Assembly: GCF_018598175.1 (NCBI RefSeq)
Contig: NZ_JAHESE010000024.1
Location: 52,805-116,804, forward strand
Reading direction: 5' to 3'
Source: Dawidia cretensis
GTDB taxonomy: Bacteria > Bacteroidota > Bacteroidia > Cytophagales > Cyclobacteriaceae
DNA: 64,000 nt
Shown here: in pieces, positions 45,060-54,516 of the stretch
How positions within the stretch are numbered: the first letter of the stretch is position 1
How the letters are laid out: every line of letters begins with the position of its first letter
Translations under genes and position numbers: made by a program
The notes under the pieces: model-generated
What the model was told of the DNA's origin: nothing
What the model saw: only the letters and a program-made list of their open reading frames with translations
Databases searched by the model: none

Positions 45060-47461
45060 AGAACTATATCAAGATTGCGATCCGCTCCCTGCTGAAGTTC
45101 AAGGGGTATACGGCTATTAACCTGTTGGGGCTGGCGTTAGGGCTGACGGCGGGGATACTCATTTTACTCTATGTGCTGGACGAGGTTTCGTTTGACAAGT
45201 TTCATGCAAACCTCGACCGCCTCTACCGGGTCGAGACGTTATTCGCGACGACCGAAAGCGTCGGAAAAAAATCCTATGATGCCAACGGCTGGCCCATCGG
45301 TATGAAATTAAAGGATTATCCGGAGGTGGAGTCGGTATTGTATGCCAAAGACGCTTCGGGCTTGCTGATCGTCCACGACAACCAGCAGATCCAGCAAAAG
45401 CTATACTTCGCATCGCCGGAGTTTTTCCAGATCCTTTCTTTCCCTTTACTAAAAGGCGATCCGAGGAGGGCATTGGAAGCGCCTTACTCGATTGTGATCA
45501 GCGAGGCCATGGAAAAGAAGTATTTCCCGGGCGGCGATGCGCTCAACAAAACCCTGACACTCGCCGACTCCCTGACATTCGCGGTGACCGGCGTGATGAA
45601 AGACATCCCCGGCAATTCACACCTGCAAGCCGACATGGTACTGTCGTTCGCAACGTATCCGCTGCTGAACAGCGAGTTTTCCTACGAGGACGGCTGGGGC
45701 AACATCAACATCCAAAATTATATATTGCTCAAACCGGGTGTCGACGCCGAAGCGTTTCACCGAAAGGCCGCCGGCATCTATCAGGAGCACGCGGGAGAAG
45801 AGCTTAAAACCTGGGGTATTACCGCCAGTGTGCTTTTCCAACCTGTGCGCACGTTGTATCTCACGTCGCATACCAATAGCATCGGTCCGCTGGGCAGCCT
45901 CGACCGGCTTTACCTCGTTTCGGGCATAGCCGCATTTGTCATTCTGCTTGCCTGCATCAACTTCATCAACCTGACCACGGCACGGTCGGTATACCGCGCC
46001 AAAGAAGCGGGGCTGCGCAAAGTTGTCGGCTCCACGCGTTCCAACCTGATCTTTCAATTCCTCAGTGAATCGTTGTTGCTCACGTGCTGCGCCTTGCTGG
46101 TAGCCTTGATGCTGACGAGCATGATCCTGCCGGCCTTTAATTTTTTACTCCACAAACATTATACGCTCGCTGCCCTCGGATCACCCGCCGTCATGATTTG
46201 CATTGCCCTGCTGGTGCTGGTGGTCGCTACGCTGTCCGGTTATTATCCGGCCCTCGTATTATCGGGGTTACGTCCGGCAGACGTATTGAAAGGCAAAATG
46301 CAGTACTCTGTACGGGGCGTGCAACTGCGGCGTTCGTTGGTGGTTTTTCAATTTGTGATCTCTGTCGCATTGGTCCTGGGCACGCTCATTGTCATGGATC
46401 AGCTTCGCTACATGCAGGAGCAGTCGTTGGGCTTTACCACCGAAGAGGTGTTGATCATCGACGCGAGCGTGGTGCGCACGCCAAACCGCGCCGTATTCCA
46501 AACCTTCGGTGACAAGCTTCGCGCGCAGGCGGCGGTGAGCCAGGTGAGCTTTTCCAACGCCCTCCCCGGACGCCGCGGCTGGGCCGGCCAGGTAGCCTGG
46601 GCCGCCGAAGGACGCAGCGAAGATGCGGTGACGGTAGAGTATATCGCCGTGGACGAGCATTATGCCGCAGCGCTCGGACTTCAGGTGATCGCGGGAAATT
46701 ATTTCGACCTGGAGCGTACCGCTGCCCTAAAAGACGGTTTGATATTAAATGAACGCGCCGTCGCCCAGTTCGGTTGGGCGTCGCCGGCAGACGCACTCGG
46801 CAAACGGATCGCTTCCCCCTCGGGCTATCCGGCAGGCGAAGTGGTGGGTGTGGTGCGTGATTATCATCAGGCGGGGCTTCAACACGCTATCGGTCCGATT
46901 GTCATGGATTACAACCCGCACGCCAGCGACCTCTATGCTATCCGCTTCCGGTCGGAGGATGCGGCGCAACTCACGGCCACCCTGCGTGCGCTCTGGGATG
47001 AGCAATTCGCCGGCCATACCTTTCACTATTCTTTTCTGCACGAAAGCTTCGAACGTCAATACGAGTCCGAGCAACGGCTGGCGCAGGTGTTTGGATTGTT
47101 CTCCGGTGTCACGGTGCTGATTGCCGTCAGCGGATTACTCGGCCTGGTGTCGTTTATGGTCGTCTCGCGCACGAAAGAGATCGGTGTGCGCAAGGTGCTG
47201 GGCGCGGGCGTGTGGAGCATTGCGCGCTTGTTGTCGCGGGAGTTCCTCGCGTTGGTCTTGCTGGCCAACGTCATTGCTATACCCCTGGTGTGGTTCATCG
47301 GACAACGCTGGCTGGAGGGTTTTGCCACGCGCGTGTCGCTGCATCCGGCAATCTTCGTGATCACGTTGATCATTGTCGCGGGGATTACCATTGTCACCAT
47401 CAGTTTTCAAACCCTTCGCGCGGCGCTATCCAACCCGATAGATTCGCTGCGCCACGAATAA
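45053..47461 (+). CDS. ABC transporter permease, MacB/FtsX type (first of two)
   Basis: An 802-residue inner-membrane protein of the type found in Bacteroidota with two FtsX units. A first helix (residues 18-42, INLLGLALGLTAGILILLYV) is followed by a MacB-type periplasmic core (about 50-270), a three-helix FtsX segment (280-400), a second periplasmic core (about 450-660) and a last FtsX segment with TKEIGVRKVLGAG. It probably moves mechanical force or exports lipophilic compounds with a separate ATPase, which is not encoded here. Confidence 0.9.
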   Translation: MLKNYIKIAIRSLLKFKGYTAINLLGLALGLTAGILILLYVLDEVSFDKFHANLDRLYRVETLFATTESVGKKSYDANGWPIGMKLKDYPEVESVLYAKDASGLLIVHDNQQIQQKLYFASPEFFQILSFPLLKGDPRRALEAPYSIVISEAMEKKYFPGGDALNKTLTLADSLTFAVTGVMKDIPGNSHLQADMVLSFATYPLLNSEFSYEDGWGNINIQNYILLKPGVDAEAFHRKAAGIYQEHAGEELKTWGITASVLFQPVRTLYLTSHTNSIGPLGSLDRLYLVSGIAAFVILLACINFINLTTARSVYRAKEAGLRKVVGSTRSNLIFQFLSESLLLTCCALLVALMLTSMILPAFNFLLHKHYTLAALGSPAVMICIALLVLVVATLSGYYPALVLSGLRPADVLKGKMQYSVRGVQLRRSLVVFQFVISVALVLGTLIVMDQLRYMQEQSLGFTTEEVLIIDASVVRTPNRAVFQTFGDKLRAQAAVSQVSFSNALPGRRGWAGQVAWAAEGRSEDAVTVEYIAVDEHYAAALGLQVIAGNYFDLERTAALKDGLILNERAVAQFGWASPADALGKRIASPSGYPAGEVVGVVRDYHQAGLQHAIGPIVMDYNPHASDLYAIRFRSEDAAQLTATLRALWDEQFAGHTFHYSFLHESFERQYESEQRLAQVFGLFSGVTVLIAVSGLLGLVSFMVVSRTKEIGVRKVLGAGVWSIARLLSREFLALVLLANVIAIPLVWFIGQRWLEGFATRVSLHPAIFVITLIIVAGITIVTISFQTLRAALSNPIDSLRHE

Positions 47462-47493
47462 TATATCCCGCTAACCCCTAACACTGTACGTCT

Positions 47494-49854
47494 ATGTTTC
47501 TTCACCACATCCGCCTGGCATTCCGAACGCTCTTTCGCGACAAAATATACGCGGGCATCAATGTAGCCGGATTGGCGCTGGGCATTGCCGCTTCGGTCTT
47601 ATTGTTACTCTGGGTTCAGGACGAGCTGAGCTTTGATCGGTTCCACCAAAACGGTTCCAACATTTACCTTGTCAACGCCAACTTCATCAACAGCGGCAAC
47701 AAGATGACGTGGGAGACAACCCCTGGTCCGATCGGCACCCGCGGCAAACAAGAAATACCTGCCATACACGATGTCGTACGCCTGAAGCGGGATTGGAACA
47801 CCACCATCTTCACCCATGGTACGCGCGAATTCACCGATGAGCGCGGAAGCTATGTCGATGAACATTTTTTTGACGTATTTGACTTCCCGCTGATCCACGG
47901 GAATCCCCGGAAACCTTTCCCTACGACACAGTCCATGGTGCTTACCGAAACCATGGCGAAGAAACTGTTTGGCGACGAAGAGCCTCTTGGCAAAACGGTA
48001 CGCCTGGACGACAAAGATGAATTCACTGTCAGCGGCATCGTCGCGGACTTCCCCACCAACTCGACGATCCGGGCTTCGGCGCTATACCCCTTTGCCCGGC
48101 TGGTGGAGCGCTACGAAGCCAATGACTATTGGAAGTCGCTCGAAACCGACTGGGGCAACTATCATTATCATACCTACCTGCTGCTCGACCCACGCGCCAC
48201 TGCCACCACCGTCGGCGAACAACTCACGGGCATCCATGCCAAAGCACAAGACGGCGCCAACGTGCATTATACCCTTCAGCCGCTGACAGACCTGCACCTC
48301 TACGCCCGCGACGGTCAGGAAACGGGCATGCAAACCGTCAAGATCTTTTCCCTTACCGCGCTGGCCATCCTCCTTATTGCCTGCATCAACTATGTAAACC
48401 TGGCCACGGCACGGTCTGCCAAGCGGGCGAAGGAAGTGGGTGTACGCAAAACGACGGGTGCGGACCGTCGGCGCCTGGTAAGCCAGTTCCTGACGGAGTC
48501 GGCGGTGTTGTCCGTGCTTGCGGTAGCCCTGGCATTTTTTATCATGCAGCTCACCATTCCGTTTTATAACATGCTGTCCGGCAAAGAGCTCTCCGTACGA
48601 CTCGACAATCCGCAGGTGACCCTGCTCACGGGAGGTGTCCTGGTTGTCACCTGGCTGGTCTCCGGTTTTTATCCCGCGTGGGTATTGTCGGCGTTCAAGC
48701 CCATCGACGTGATCCGCGGCAAGCTCGCCATCAGCGGCGGCAATACGACCTTCCGCAAGGCGCTCGTAGTAACACAATTTGCGCTGTCGGCGATCATCAT
48801 CATCGGCACCCTCGTGGTGGGTAATCAGTTACACTATATCCGCACAAAATCGTTGGGTTTCGACAAAGAGAATGTCTTTACGTTCGGGTTGGGCGGCGAT
48901 ATGTTTAAGAACATCGAAGGCGTGCGTGATGCGTTGAAACAAGACCCATCCGTTACCGACGTGTCATTCGCCAATCAGAACCTGATGTCGATCGGGTCCT
49001 CTACCGGCGACACCGACTGGGAGGGTAAAAACCCCGACGAAGGATTTATCATCCATCCGATGGGCGTTGACGAAACGTTCTTTAAGACACTCAACCTGGA
49101 GTTGGTACAAGGCCGCGGATTTACCGGCTCACCGGCCGACTCGGCGCACGTCATTCTCAACGAAACCACGGTGAAGAACGCCGGCATCACCGATCCCGTC
49201 GGCAAGACGTTTACCCTATTTCAGACAAAAGCCACCATCATCGGCGTGGTTAAAGATTTCCACCACAGTTCTGTCCGTAAGAAGATAGAGCCTACGGCCT
49301 TCTTCCATACTAAAAATTGGGTATGGCTGGTCTATGTGAAAACAACGGACCCTGCACGCGCCGTGGCCACTGCCGAGAAGCTTTGGAAGAAATACAATTC
49401 CAAGTATCCTTTCCACTATAATTTTATGGATGCCGAGTTTGATAAGATGTATCGCAGTGAGGCCCGCATGGAAAAACTGTTCTATGCGTTCTCGATCATC
49501 GCGATCTGTATTTCGTGTCTCGGGTTGTTTGGCCTGGTAACTTTCACGGCTTCCCAGCGCATCAAAGAAATCAGCATCCGCAAAGTGCTGGGCGCCTCCG
49601 TGCAGCAGATCGTCACGTTGCTTTCGCGCGACTTCATACGGTTGATCATCATTGCCTTTGTGCTGGCCGCGCCGATCTCGTGGTATGCCATGGACCGCTG
49701 GCTGGCGAACTTTGCGTATCACACAGAAGTGTCGTGGCACGTGTTTGTCGTCACCGGCATCGTGGTGGTCGCATTGGCATTCCTCACCATGAGTGTACAG
49801 GTCATTCGCGCCGCCCTGAGCAATCCTGCCAACTCGCTGCGGAACAACGAATAG
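47494..49854 (+). CDS. ABC transporter permease, MacB/FtsX type (second of two)
   Basis: A 786-residue paralogue of the preceding gene with the same layout: first helix AGLALGIAASVLLLLWV, MacB core with a LTETMAKKLFGDEEPLGKTV-like segment (LTETMAKKLFG), FtsX helices with CINYVNLATARSAKRAKEVGVRK in part, second core, and the terminal IKEISIRKVLGAS loop that contacts the ATPase. The sequences have clearly diverged, so the duplication is old. It lies 32 bp after its neighbour. The ATP-binding subunit must come from elsewhere. Confidence 0.9.
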   Translation: MFLHHIRLAFRTLFRDKIYAGINVAGLALGIAASVLLLLWVQDELSFDRFHQNGSNIYLVNANFINSGNKMTWETTPGPIGTRGKQEIPAIHDVVRLKRDWNTTIFTHGTREFTDERGSYVDEHFFDVFDFPLIHGNPRKPFPTTQSMVLTETMAKKLFGDEEPLGKTVRLDDKDEFTVSGIVADFPTNSTIRASALYPFARLVERYEANDYWKSLETDWGNYHYHTYLLLDPRATATTVGEQLTGIHAKAQDGANVHYTLQPLTDLHLYARDGQETGMQTVKIFSLTALAILLIACINYVNLATARSAKRAKEVGVRKTTGADRRRLVSQFLTESAVLSVLAVALAFFIMQLTIPFYNMLSGKELSVRLDNPQVTLLTGGVLVVTWLVSGFYPAWVLSAFKPIDVIRGKLAISGGNTTFRKALVVTQFALSAIIIIGTLVVGNQLHYIRTKSLGFDKENVFTFGLGGDMFKNIEGVRDALKQDPSVTDVSFANQNLMSIGSSTGDTDWEGKNPDEGFIIHPMGVDETFFKTLNLELVQGRGFTGSPADSAHVILNETTVKNAGITDPVGKTFTLFQTKATIIGVVKDFHHSSVRKKIEPTAFFHTKNWVWLVYVKTTDPARAVATAEKLWKKYNSKYPFHYNFMDAEFDKMYRSEARMEKLFYAFSIIAICISCLGLFGLVTFTASQRIKEISIRKVLGASVQQIVTLLSRDFIRLIIIAFVLAAPISWYAMDRWLANFAYHTEVSWHVFVVTGIVVVALAFLTMSVQVIRAALSNPANSLRNNE

Positions 49855-49918
49855 GCGGAATCAGTGATTTGTGGTCATCCGGCGAATGTCGTTACTTCGG
49901 GCTTTCATTTTGTTCACT

Positions 49919-51439
49919 ATGAAACGCACCGACCACATCCTGGCTTTTACCACCACCCTCCTGCGCGCGCCCGATGCCGACGTTGATCGCCTCCTCGCCA
50001 CCCTGGAGAAGATCTACTCTTTGCAAGAACCGCGTAAGCCCGGCGCCGTGTCGCTTGGTGCTGAGCAAGATGATACCGAAGAAACGTTCGCGACATGGCT
50101 GCGTCGCCTGCGCAGCGAACACGTAAAGGACGTGCATGTATCGTACCACGCCTTCGACGAGCGCGACATGCCCGCGCACATGGCCGCGGCCTTTGCCGGT
50201 ATACCCGACTTGCTACTGCGCGTAAAGACCGCACGCCGCACCCATGCATTTGCACTCAATACTTATTTCTGTCCGCAGTATGAGCTGACGCCTCAGCAGT
50301 TCATTACCCTGCTGGACAGTCAACCCGATAAAACACACCTCTGGAACCGTGCGGCCGAGCTCATCCTCGAATCCAACGGTATGAATAACCGCCGTGTATT
50401 TCCCCCGGAAGAAACACCGGCGTATTTACAAACAGCGGAAGGTCGCCAGGTGTTTGAGTACCTTGCGCCGGACCTGGTCAAAGAATTACAGATCGAGTGC
50501 ACGGTGCGCGAGCAACCTTTTGTCATTCCGGAAGACTTCCAAGCGCTGTTTGTTAAATACGACTATTCCTTCTTCGACGATGACCGCGAATATGTATACC
50601 TCTATCCCTTGCGCGATGTATCGGCTCAAGAGATTCTCGACCTGGTACACGCACAGTCCTTCGGGTTATTGCTCTGGGAGACCTTAAACACCACCCTACA
50701 AGAGTATGATGACCCGGCCGTCTCTGTTGTCGCGCCGGAACAATGGGAGAAGACGTTGCGGGGTATGTCCCGCGAAGACCTGGAGCGCATTGTGCATCCG
50801 CTCTGCCGCAGCATTTGTACGCTGTGCGAAGCGGCGGGCGTTAAACCGATTATACCCGCTGCGTTGGCCGGGAGTTTTGGCCCGGACGAAGAAGAGCAGA
50901 AACGCTCGGCGGCACGATCAAAAGACAAAGACCGCTGGAATTTGCAGAGCACGCAAAACCCGTGGGAGCATTATGCATTTCGTCCGGTAGAAGATGCTCC
51001 GCGGTTTACGCCGGCATCCTTGTCGGAGTCACGAAAAGCGTTTCTAGAGGCCCTGAAAGCGATTCGTTTATTCGCGGGTGGTATAGACTCGCCGTTTGAA
51101 GAGGCTTTTGGGTTGAGCATGTTTGCGCTCCAATCATTCTCACCGGGGCGTTACGACGACGCGCATATTGCGTCGTTGGTGGCGGCGCTTTCGAAAGCAG
51201 GGTTTTCGGAGCAGGCGATCGAGAATTTCCGCCAGGCTACCTGGGTGGGTGAGCTTTGTACGGAGTTGGGTTGGGAGGCGTCGCGTACGCAGGGGATGCT
51301 GGCGGTGAAGTTTGCGGATGTGTTTGGTGGTATGGGGTCGTGGAATGATCAATATATTGAAGAGGATCATGAGACGTTTCAGAAGGTGTCGTCGGAGTTG
51401 TTTGAGGCGTTGAAGCGGTATCAGGCGTTGTTGTTGTGA
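49919..51439 (+). CDS. Unrecognised 506-residue protein
   Basis: A soluble protein without signal peptide or membrane segment. I recognise no family. It begins MKRTDHILAFTTTLLRAPD, has a tyrosine/aspartate patch (KYDYSFFDDDREYVYLYPLRDV) near residue 220, and a cysteine pair (CRSICTLCEAAGV) near residue 300. A charged low-complexity stretch (DEEEQKRSAARSKDKDRW) near 330 probably links two folded halves. The C-terminal 150 residues are helical. I start at the ATG at 49919. It follows the permeases by 64 bp and is followed at once by repeat copy 1. Confidence 0.82.
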   Translation: MKRTDHILAFTTTLLRAPDADVDRLLATLEKIYSLQEPRKPGAVSLGAEQDDTEETFATWLRRLRSEHVKDVHVSYHAFDERDMPAHMAAAFAGIPDLLLRVKTARRTHAFALNTYFCPQYELTPQQFITLLDSQPDKTHLWNRAAELILESNGMNNRRVFPPEETPAYLQTAEGRQVFEYLAPDLVKELQIECTVREQPFVIPEDFQALFVKYDYSFFDDDREYVYLYPLRDVSAQEILDLVHAQSFGLLLWETLNTTLQEYDDPAVSVVAPEQWEKTLRGMSREDLERIVHPLCRSICTLCEAAGVKPIIPAALAGSFGPDEEEQKRSAARSKDKDRWNLQSTQNPWEHYAFRPVEDAPRFTPASLSESRKAFLEALKAIRLFAGGIDSPFEEAFGLSMFALQSFSPGRYDDAHIASLVAALSKAGFSEQAIENFRQATWVGELCTELGWEASRTQGMLAVKFADVFGGMGSWNDQYIEEDHETFQKVSSELFEALKRYQALLL

Positions 51440-51450
51440 AAAATCTGGCT

Positions 51451-51579
51451 CCGCACCTTCGCTTGCGCCCGGCGCTTTAGTAAGCATTCAGGACGACTTG
51501 GGGTTCCTCGGCAGTCTGAAGACTGCCATTCGTGTAGGCACAAGTCGCCCTCCCTTCGGTCGGAAGACCTTGCGCCAGC
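51451..51579 (+). repeat. Intergenic hairpin repeat, copy 1
   Basis: Copy 1 of a three-copy element. An upstream arm (CCTTCGCTTGCGCCCGGCGC, from 51456) leads to hairpin A (GGCAGTCT 51510-51517, AGACTGCC 51520-51527) and a 9-nt spacer. Hairpin B follows: GGCACAAG (51537-51544) paired with CTTGCGCC (51569-51576), ending AGC. The whole matches copy 2 over about 125 bp in the same orientation. Confidence 0.8.
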
Positions 51580-51689
51580 AATCTTAATCCGACGCTTCGC
51601 GCCGGCTATAGATAAAGCAAAAATTTTATCAAAACTCATGGGGGTATGGTGCGGGCTGGGTGTCTCAAGACAAACAACACAATACCCGC

Positions 51690-52439
51690 ATGAAAATCCT
51701 CACACGTGTCTCCCTGCCCCTTCTCCTGGCAGGCGCGCTGGCGCTGCCGGCAGCTGCTCAGGAAGAAATACAAAAAGACCTGCATTCCTTTAACAAGGTC
51801 ATCGCGTCACCGAAAGTGAACCTGATCCTGGAAGAAGGCGACCACGAAAGCATCCGCCTGGTATACCGGGGTGTATCGGCCGACAAGATCAATATTCGCG
51901 AACATGGCAGAACCCTGCACATCTATCTCGACGATGCCAAGATTACCGAAAAGATGGATCGCGTGCGTCGCCATAATAAACACAGCTACTACCGCGACGC
52001 CACCATTACGGCCTACGTCACGTACCGCTCGCTCCGTCACATCGAGATTCGCGGTGCTCAGGAGCTAACCTGTAAAAGTCCGCTGCATGCCGATAAGCTT
52101 GTGTTGAAAGCGTATGGCCAGAACGAGATCCGATTCGCATCGATTGAAACCCGGGACCTGCGCACCAGCTTGTATGGCGAGAATGATCTGAAGGTTCGCG
52201 GCGGCCGTGTTGAGTTTCAGAAATACCGGCTGTTTGGTGACAATAAGATCGATACACAGCCGTTGCGTAGTTATTCTACCACGACCAATATTTACGGTGA
52301 GAGTAAGGTGAAGGTGAGTGCTCAAGACGAGCTACGGATCAATTCTTTTGGCGAAGCGCGTGTGACGTATGATGGAACCGCGGAAGTAAGCAAGGGGTTG
52401 ATGTTCGGGCATACGGAGATCCATCATTTGAAGTATTAA
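51690..52439 (+). CDS. Exported GIN-domain (DUF2807) protein
   Basis: A 249-residue protein with a signal peptide (ending LPAAAQ). The mature part is the right-handed beta-helix-like putative auto-transporter adhesin head GIN domain: FNKVIASPKVNLILEEGD at the start (the F-x-x-I-x-V/P-x-V-x-L pattern), then regular strands such as RSLRHIEIRGAQELT, KLVLKAYGQNEIRF and NIYGESKVKVSAQDEL. Such proteins are periplasmic or surface-bound, function unknown. It stands alone between repeat copies 1 and 2, which flank it in direct orientation. Confidence 0.85.
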   Translation: MKILTRVSLPLLLAGALALPAAAQEEIQKDLHSFNKVIASPKVNLILEEGDHESIRLVYRGVSADKINIREHGRTLHIYLDDAKITEKMDRVRRHNKHSYYRDATITAYVTYRSLRHIEIRGAQELTCKSPLHADKLVLKAYGQNEIRFASIETRDLRTSLYGENDLKVRGGRVEFQKYRLFGDNKIDTQPLRSYSTTTNIYGESKVKVSAQDELRINSFGEARVTYDGTAEVSKGLMFGHTEIHHLKY

Positions 52440-52461
52440 GAGTTTTTTAGAGAGGGGTTTG

Positions 52462-52512
52462 AAAAACAGTGTGAGGGTGACGCGAGAGCGGGGCCTTTGC
52501 GCTGTTTTTTTT
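52462..52512 (+). terminator. Possible terminator of the GIN-domain gene
   Basis: Arms AAAAACAG (52462-52469) and CTGTTTTT (52502-52509) enclose a 32-nt GC-rich interior and are followed by further T residues. The large loop makes it a moderate candidate. Confidence 0.5.
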
Positions 52513-52545
52513 GTTTGTGGCGGGGGTTGCGCTTGTAGTTGTTTC

Positions 52546-52674
52546 GCGCCTTCGCTTACGCTCGGCGCTTTCGTGGGCATTCTGTGCGCCTTGGGGTTGT
52601 CTCGTCAGTCTGAAGACTGACATTAGGGTAGGCACAAGTCGCCCTCCCTTCGGTCGGAAGACTCTTGCGCCAGC
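52546..52674 (+). repeat. Intergenic hairpin repeat, copy 2
   Basis: Same order as copy 1: arm CCTTCGCTTACGCTCGGCGC, hairpin A (GTCAGTCT 52604-52611, AGACTGAC 52614-52621), spacer ATTAGGGTA, hairpin B (GGCACAAG to CTTGCGCC, 52631-52671). The second pair of hairpin A changed from G-C to T-A on both sides. It ends 12 nt before the stop codon of the convergent hydrolase gene. Confidence 0.8.
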
Positions 52675-52686
52675 AAGTGCTGTCTG

Positions 52687-53694
52687 CTACTTCGTTGGCA
52701 TGTTTAGCTTTTCGTGGGCGAAGTCTACCATTATGTCAAGCACTTTGTCCACGGCTTTTGATCGGAGGCCGCTGGCGATTACGTGGGCGCCGGCTTCGGG
52801 GATGGCTATGGCTTCTTTCAAGTTGTCGGGGGTTGCCAGTTGGGCGTTCATTTCGAGCATGGCGCTCACTTTTACTTCTTGGTCTTGCTCCGCTTCGTTT
52901 TTGTAATAATAAAGCGTCAGGGACGGTTGGTGGACTTTTTCGAAGGTTTCCGGTGTCATGGTGGTTTCGATCAGCTCTTCCAGCTGGGTTGTGGCTTCCA
53001 GCCGGTATTTCATGTACCAGTATTGGGCGCGTTCCGGCGGTACGATCGGAGGCGGTGTTTCGCCGTAGTGGCCGCCCATGACGGCACGGACGATGTAGAG
53101 TCCCCAGGGATTGTTTAGCAAGAATGCCGCGCTGTTGTTAATGGCGATGTTGGGTGACAGGTGGATGAGCGCCTGTACGTCCTGCGGAAATTCGGCGGCC
53201 AGCTTCAGGGCCAGTGTGCTGCCGGTGGAGCAGCCGACGAGGATCACCTTGTCGCCGAGTTGTTTGCCGATGGCCAGGGCCTGTTTGGCGCTGGTCCAGA
53301 GACGGTCGGGTGTCATATTGATCAGGGCTTCCGTTGTGTCCAGGCCGTGGTCGGCCAGGCGGGCCAGGTAGAGGTTGCAACCCATGGCGTTGGCAAATCG
53401 TTTGTGTACGGGGTCTCCTTCCATCTGGCTGGCGGTGAAGCCGTGCAGGTACACGACGGCCCAGGGCGTCTTTTTGTGTGTGCTGTCGTTCCAGACAATG
53501 CGCGCTTCGTTGTTGGGGCGCAGGGTGTGCGCGGCTTCGTTTGCAGCGACATATTGCTCCAGCGCTGTGGCTTCGGCCGGTACGGTGGGCAGCGTGGGTT
53601 CGTACACGGGGGTGGCGGGGGCAGGGCCGAGAAAATACAGGGCCACGATGATCAGCACCGGCGCTGTGAGCTTGATAAAACGTCTGGAGATCAT
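52687..53694 (-). CDS. Membrane-anchored alpha/beta hydrolase, lipase-like
   Basis: A 335-residue protein. One hydrophobic N-terminal segment (LTAPVLIIVALYFLG) anchors or exports it. The hydrolase fold shows VYLHGFTASQ (oxyanion hole), the nucleophile elbow GCSTGS instead of the usual GxSxG with small residues, and a late GAHV histidine segment (PEAGAHVIASG). It resembles monoacylglycerol-lipase and carboxylesterase families; the substrate is unknown. I begin at MISRRF, where the signal segment starts. Monocistronic, convergent with the GIN-domain gene. Confidence 0.85.
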   Translation of the reverse strand: MISRRFIKLTAPVLIIVALYFLGPAPATPVYEPTLPTVPAEATALEQYVAANEAAHTLRPNNEARIVWNDSTHKKTPWAVVYLHGFTASQMEGDPVHKRFANAMGCNLYLARLADHGLDTTEALINMTPDRLWTSAKQALAIGKQLGDKVILVGCSTGSTLALKLAAEFPQDVQALIHLSPNIAINNSAAFLLNNPWGLYIVRAVMGGHYGETPPPIVPPERAQYWYMKYRLEATTQLEELIETTMTPETFEKVHQPSLTLYYYKNEAEQDQEVKVSAMLEMNAQLATPDNLKEAIAIPEAGAHVIASGLRSKAVDKVLDIMVDFAHEKLNMPTK

Positions 53695-54177
53695 ACCGAA
53701 TATTTTTCTAAAGATATTCTTTTCCTGACATGCGTCATAGTGCGACACGTTTGCGTACACGCACCATCACATCGGGAAATATATACCCCGACTAACGTCA
53801 TCTTCTTTCGACCGGTGGCCGGCGGTCTCGTTGGCGTTGGTATCGTACGTCAGCGTCGTGCGACCGGTAGCGGTAACGTGTAGAGAAGTATATACAGGTT
53901 GTAACACCGAACGATCGGTCTATCCGCATTTGCCGCCGGAGACAGTACACGTTGCGAGTAGTGTAATGTTATACTCTTATCATTTTGTATCATATTTCTA
54001 CAACATTTATCGGTTACGATAGAACTTTCCGGGGTATAGTTCCGTACTTAGTAGTGCGTACTTTTTATACCGGAAGAACAAACAATCCTTCCTCCAAAGA
54101 AATGCACGGCCTTCTCCTAAACTGCCAAACTTTCTTTACAACGCACACGCTGTATACCACATAAATACTAACGAACT
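53695..54177. other. Gene-free 480-bp spacer with a compound hairpin
   Basis: No convincing coding frame on either strand. The motif CGACCGGT recurs (53809, 53862 region). Near the end, GGTATA (54033-54038) pairs with TATACC (54066-54071), with CC/GG added across a bulge, and CGTAC repeats inside the loop. This lies 107 bp before the next gene and could be part of its leader. Confidence 0.4.
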
Positions 54178-54507
54178 ATGGAATGGGCAACATTATATAT
54201 AACCGGCAAGTCCGACTTCAGCCATGAAGTCCGGAAGCGGCTGGACCAGGCCCGCATAAAATATATGACGGGTTACATGGGCACCGGCAATGGTAAGCAT
54301 GACATGTATTGGCTCGACGAGCGCGAGGACATCCGCGACGTCAAGGAGGCGATTGGCGGCAAGCTGATCTGGAAACACCGTTTGCGCTTTTACACAAACC
54401 TGGAAGCGTTCATGGAAGGCCGCACCCGAAAAGAAGCTTCGGAGTTTTCAACCGAGGAGCTCAACCTGATCCACTCCATGCAGGAGCTGGATATGGCCGC
54501 ACACTAA
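54178..54507 (+). CDS. Conserved-looking hypothetical protein, 109 residues
   Basis: A small soluble protein that begins MEWATLYITGKSDFSHEVRK and has alternating strands and helices (RIKYMTGYMGTG, MYWLDEREDIRDVKEAIG, LIWKHRLRFYTNLEAFMEG), compatible with a small alpha/beta ferredoxin-like fold. No family is recognised. It has a long upstream region with a compound hairpin and a terminator inside the convergent Nudix gene, so it is an independent transcript. Codon usage is like its neighbours. Confidence 0.8.
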   Translation: MEWATLYITGKSDFSHEVRKRLDQARIKYMTGYMGTGNGKHDMYWLDEREDIRDVKEAIGGKLIWKHRLRFYTNLEAFMEGRTRKEASEFSTEELNLIHSMQELDMAAH

Positions 54508-54516
54508 CCGGCTATA

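Noticed and set aside
45053-49854. Permeases as a complete MacAB-type efflux system
   Set aside because: No MacA-type adaptor, outer-membrane channel or ATPase is encoded next to them. The ABC ATPase at 15421 is paired with its own membrane gene.
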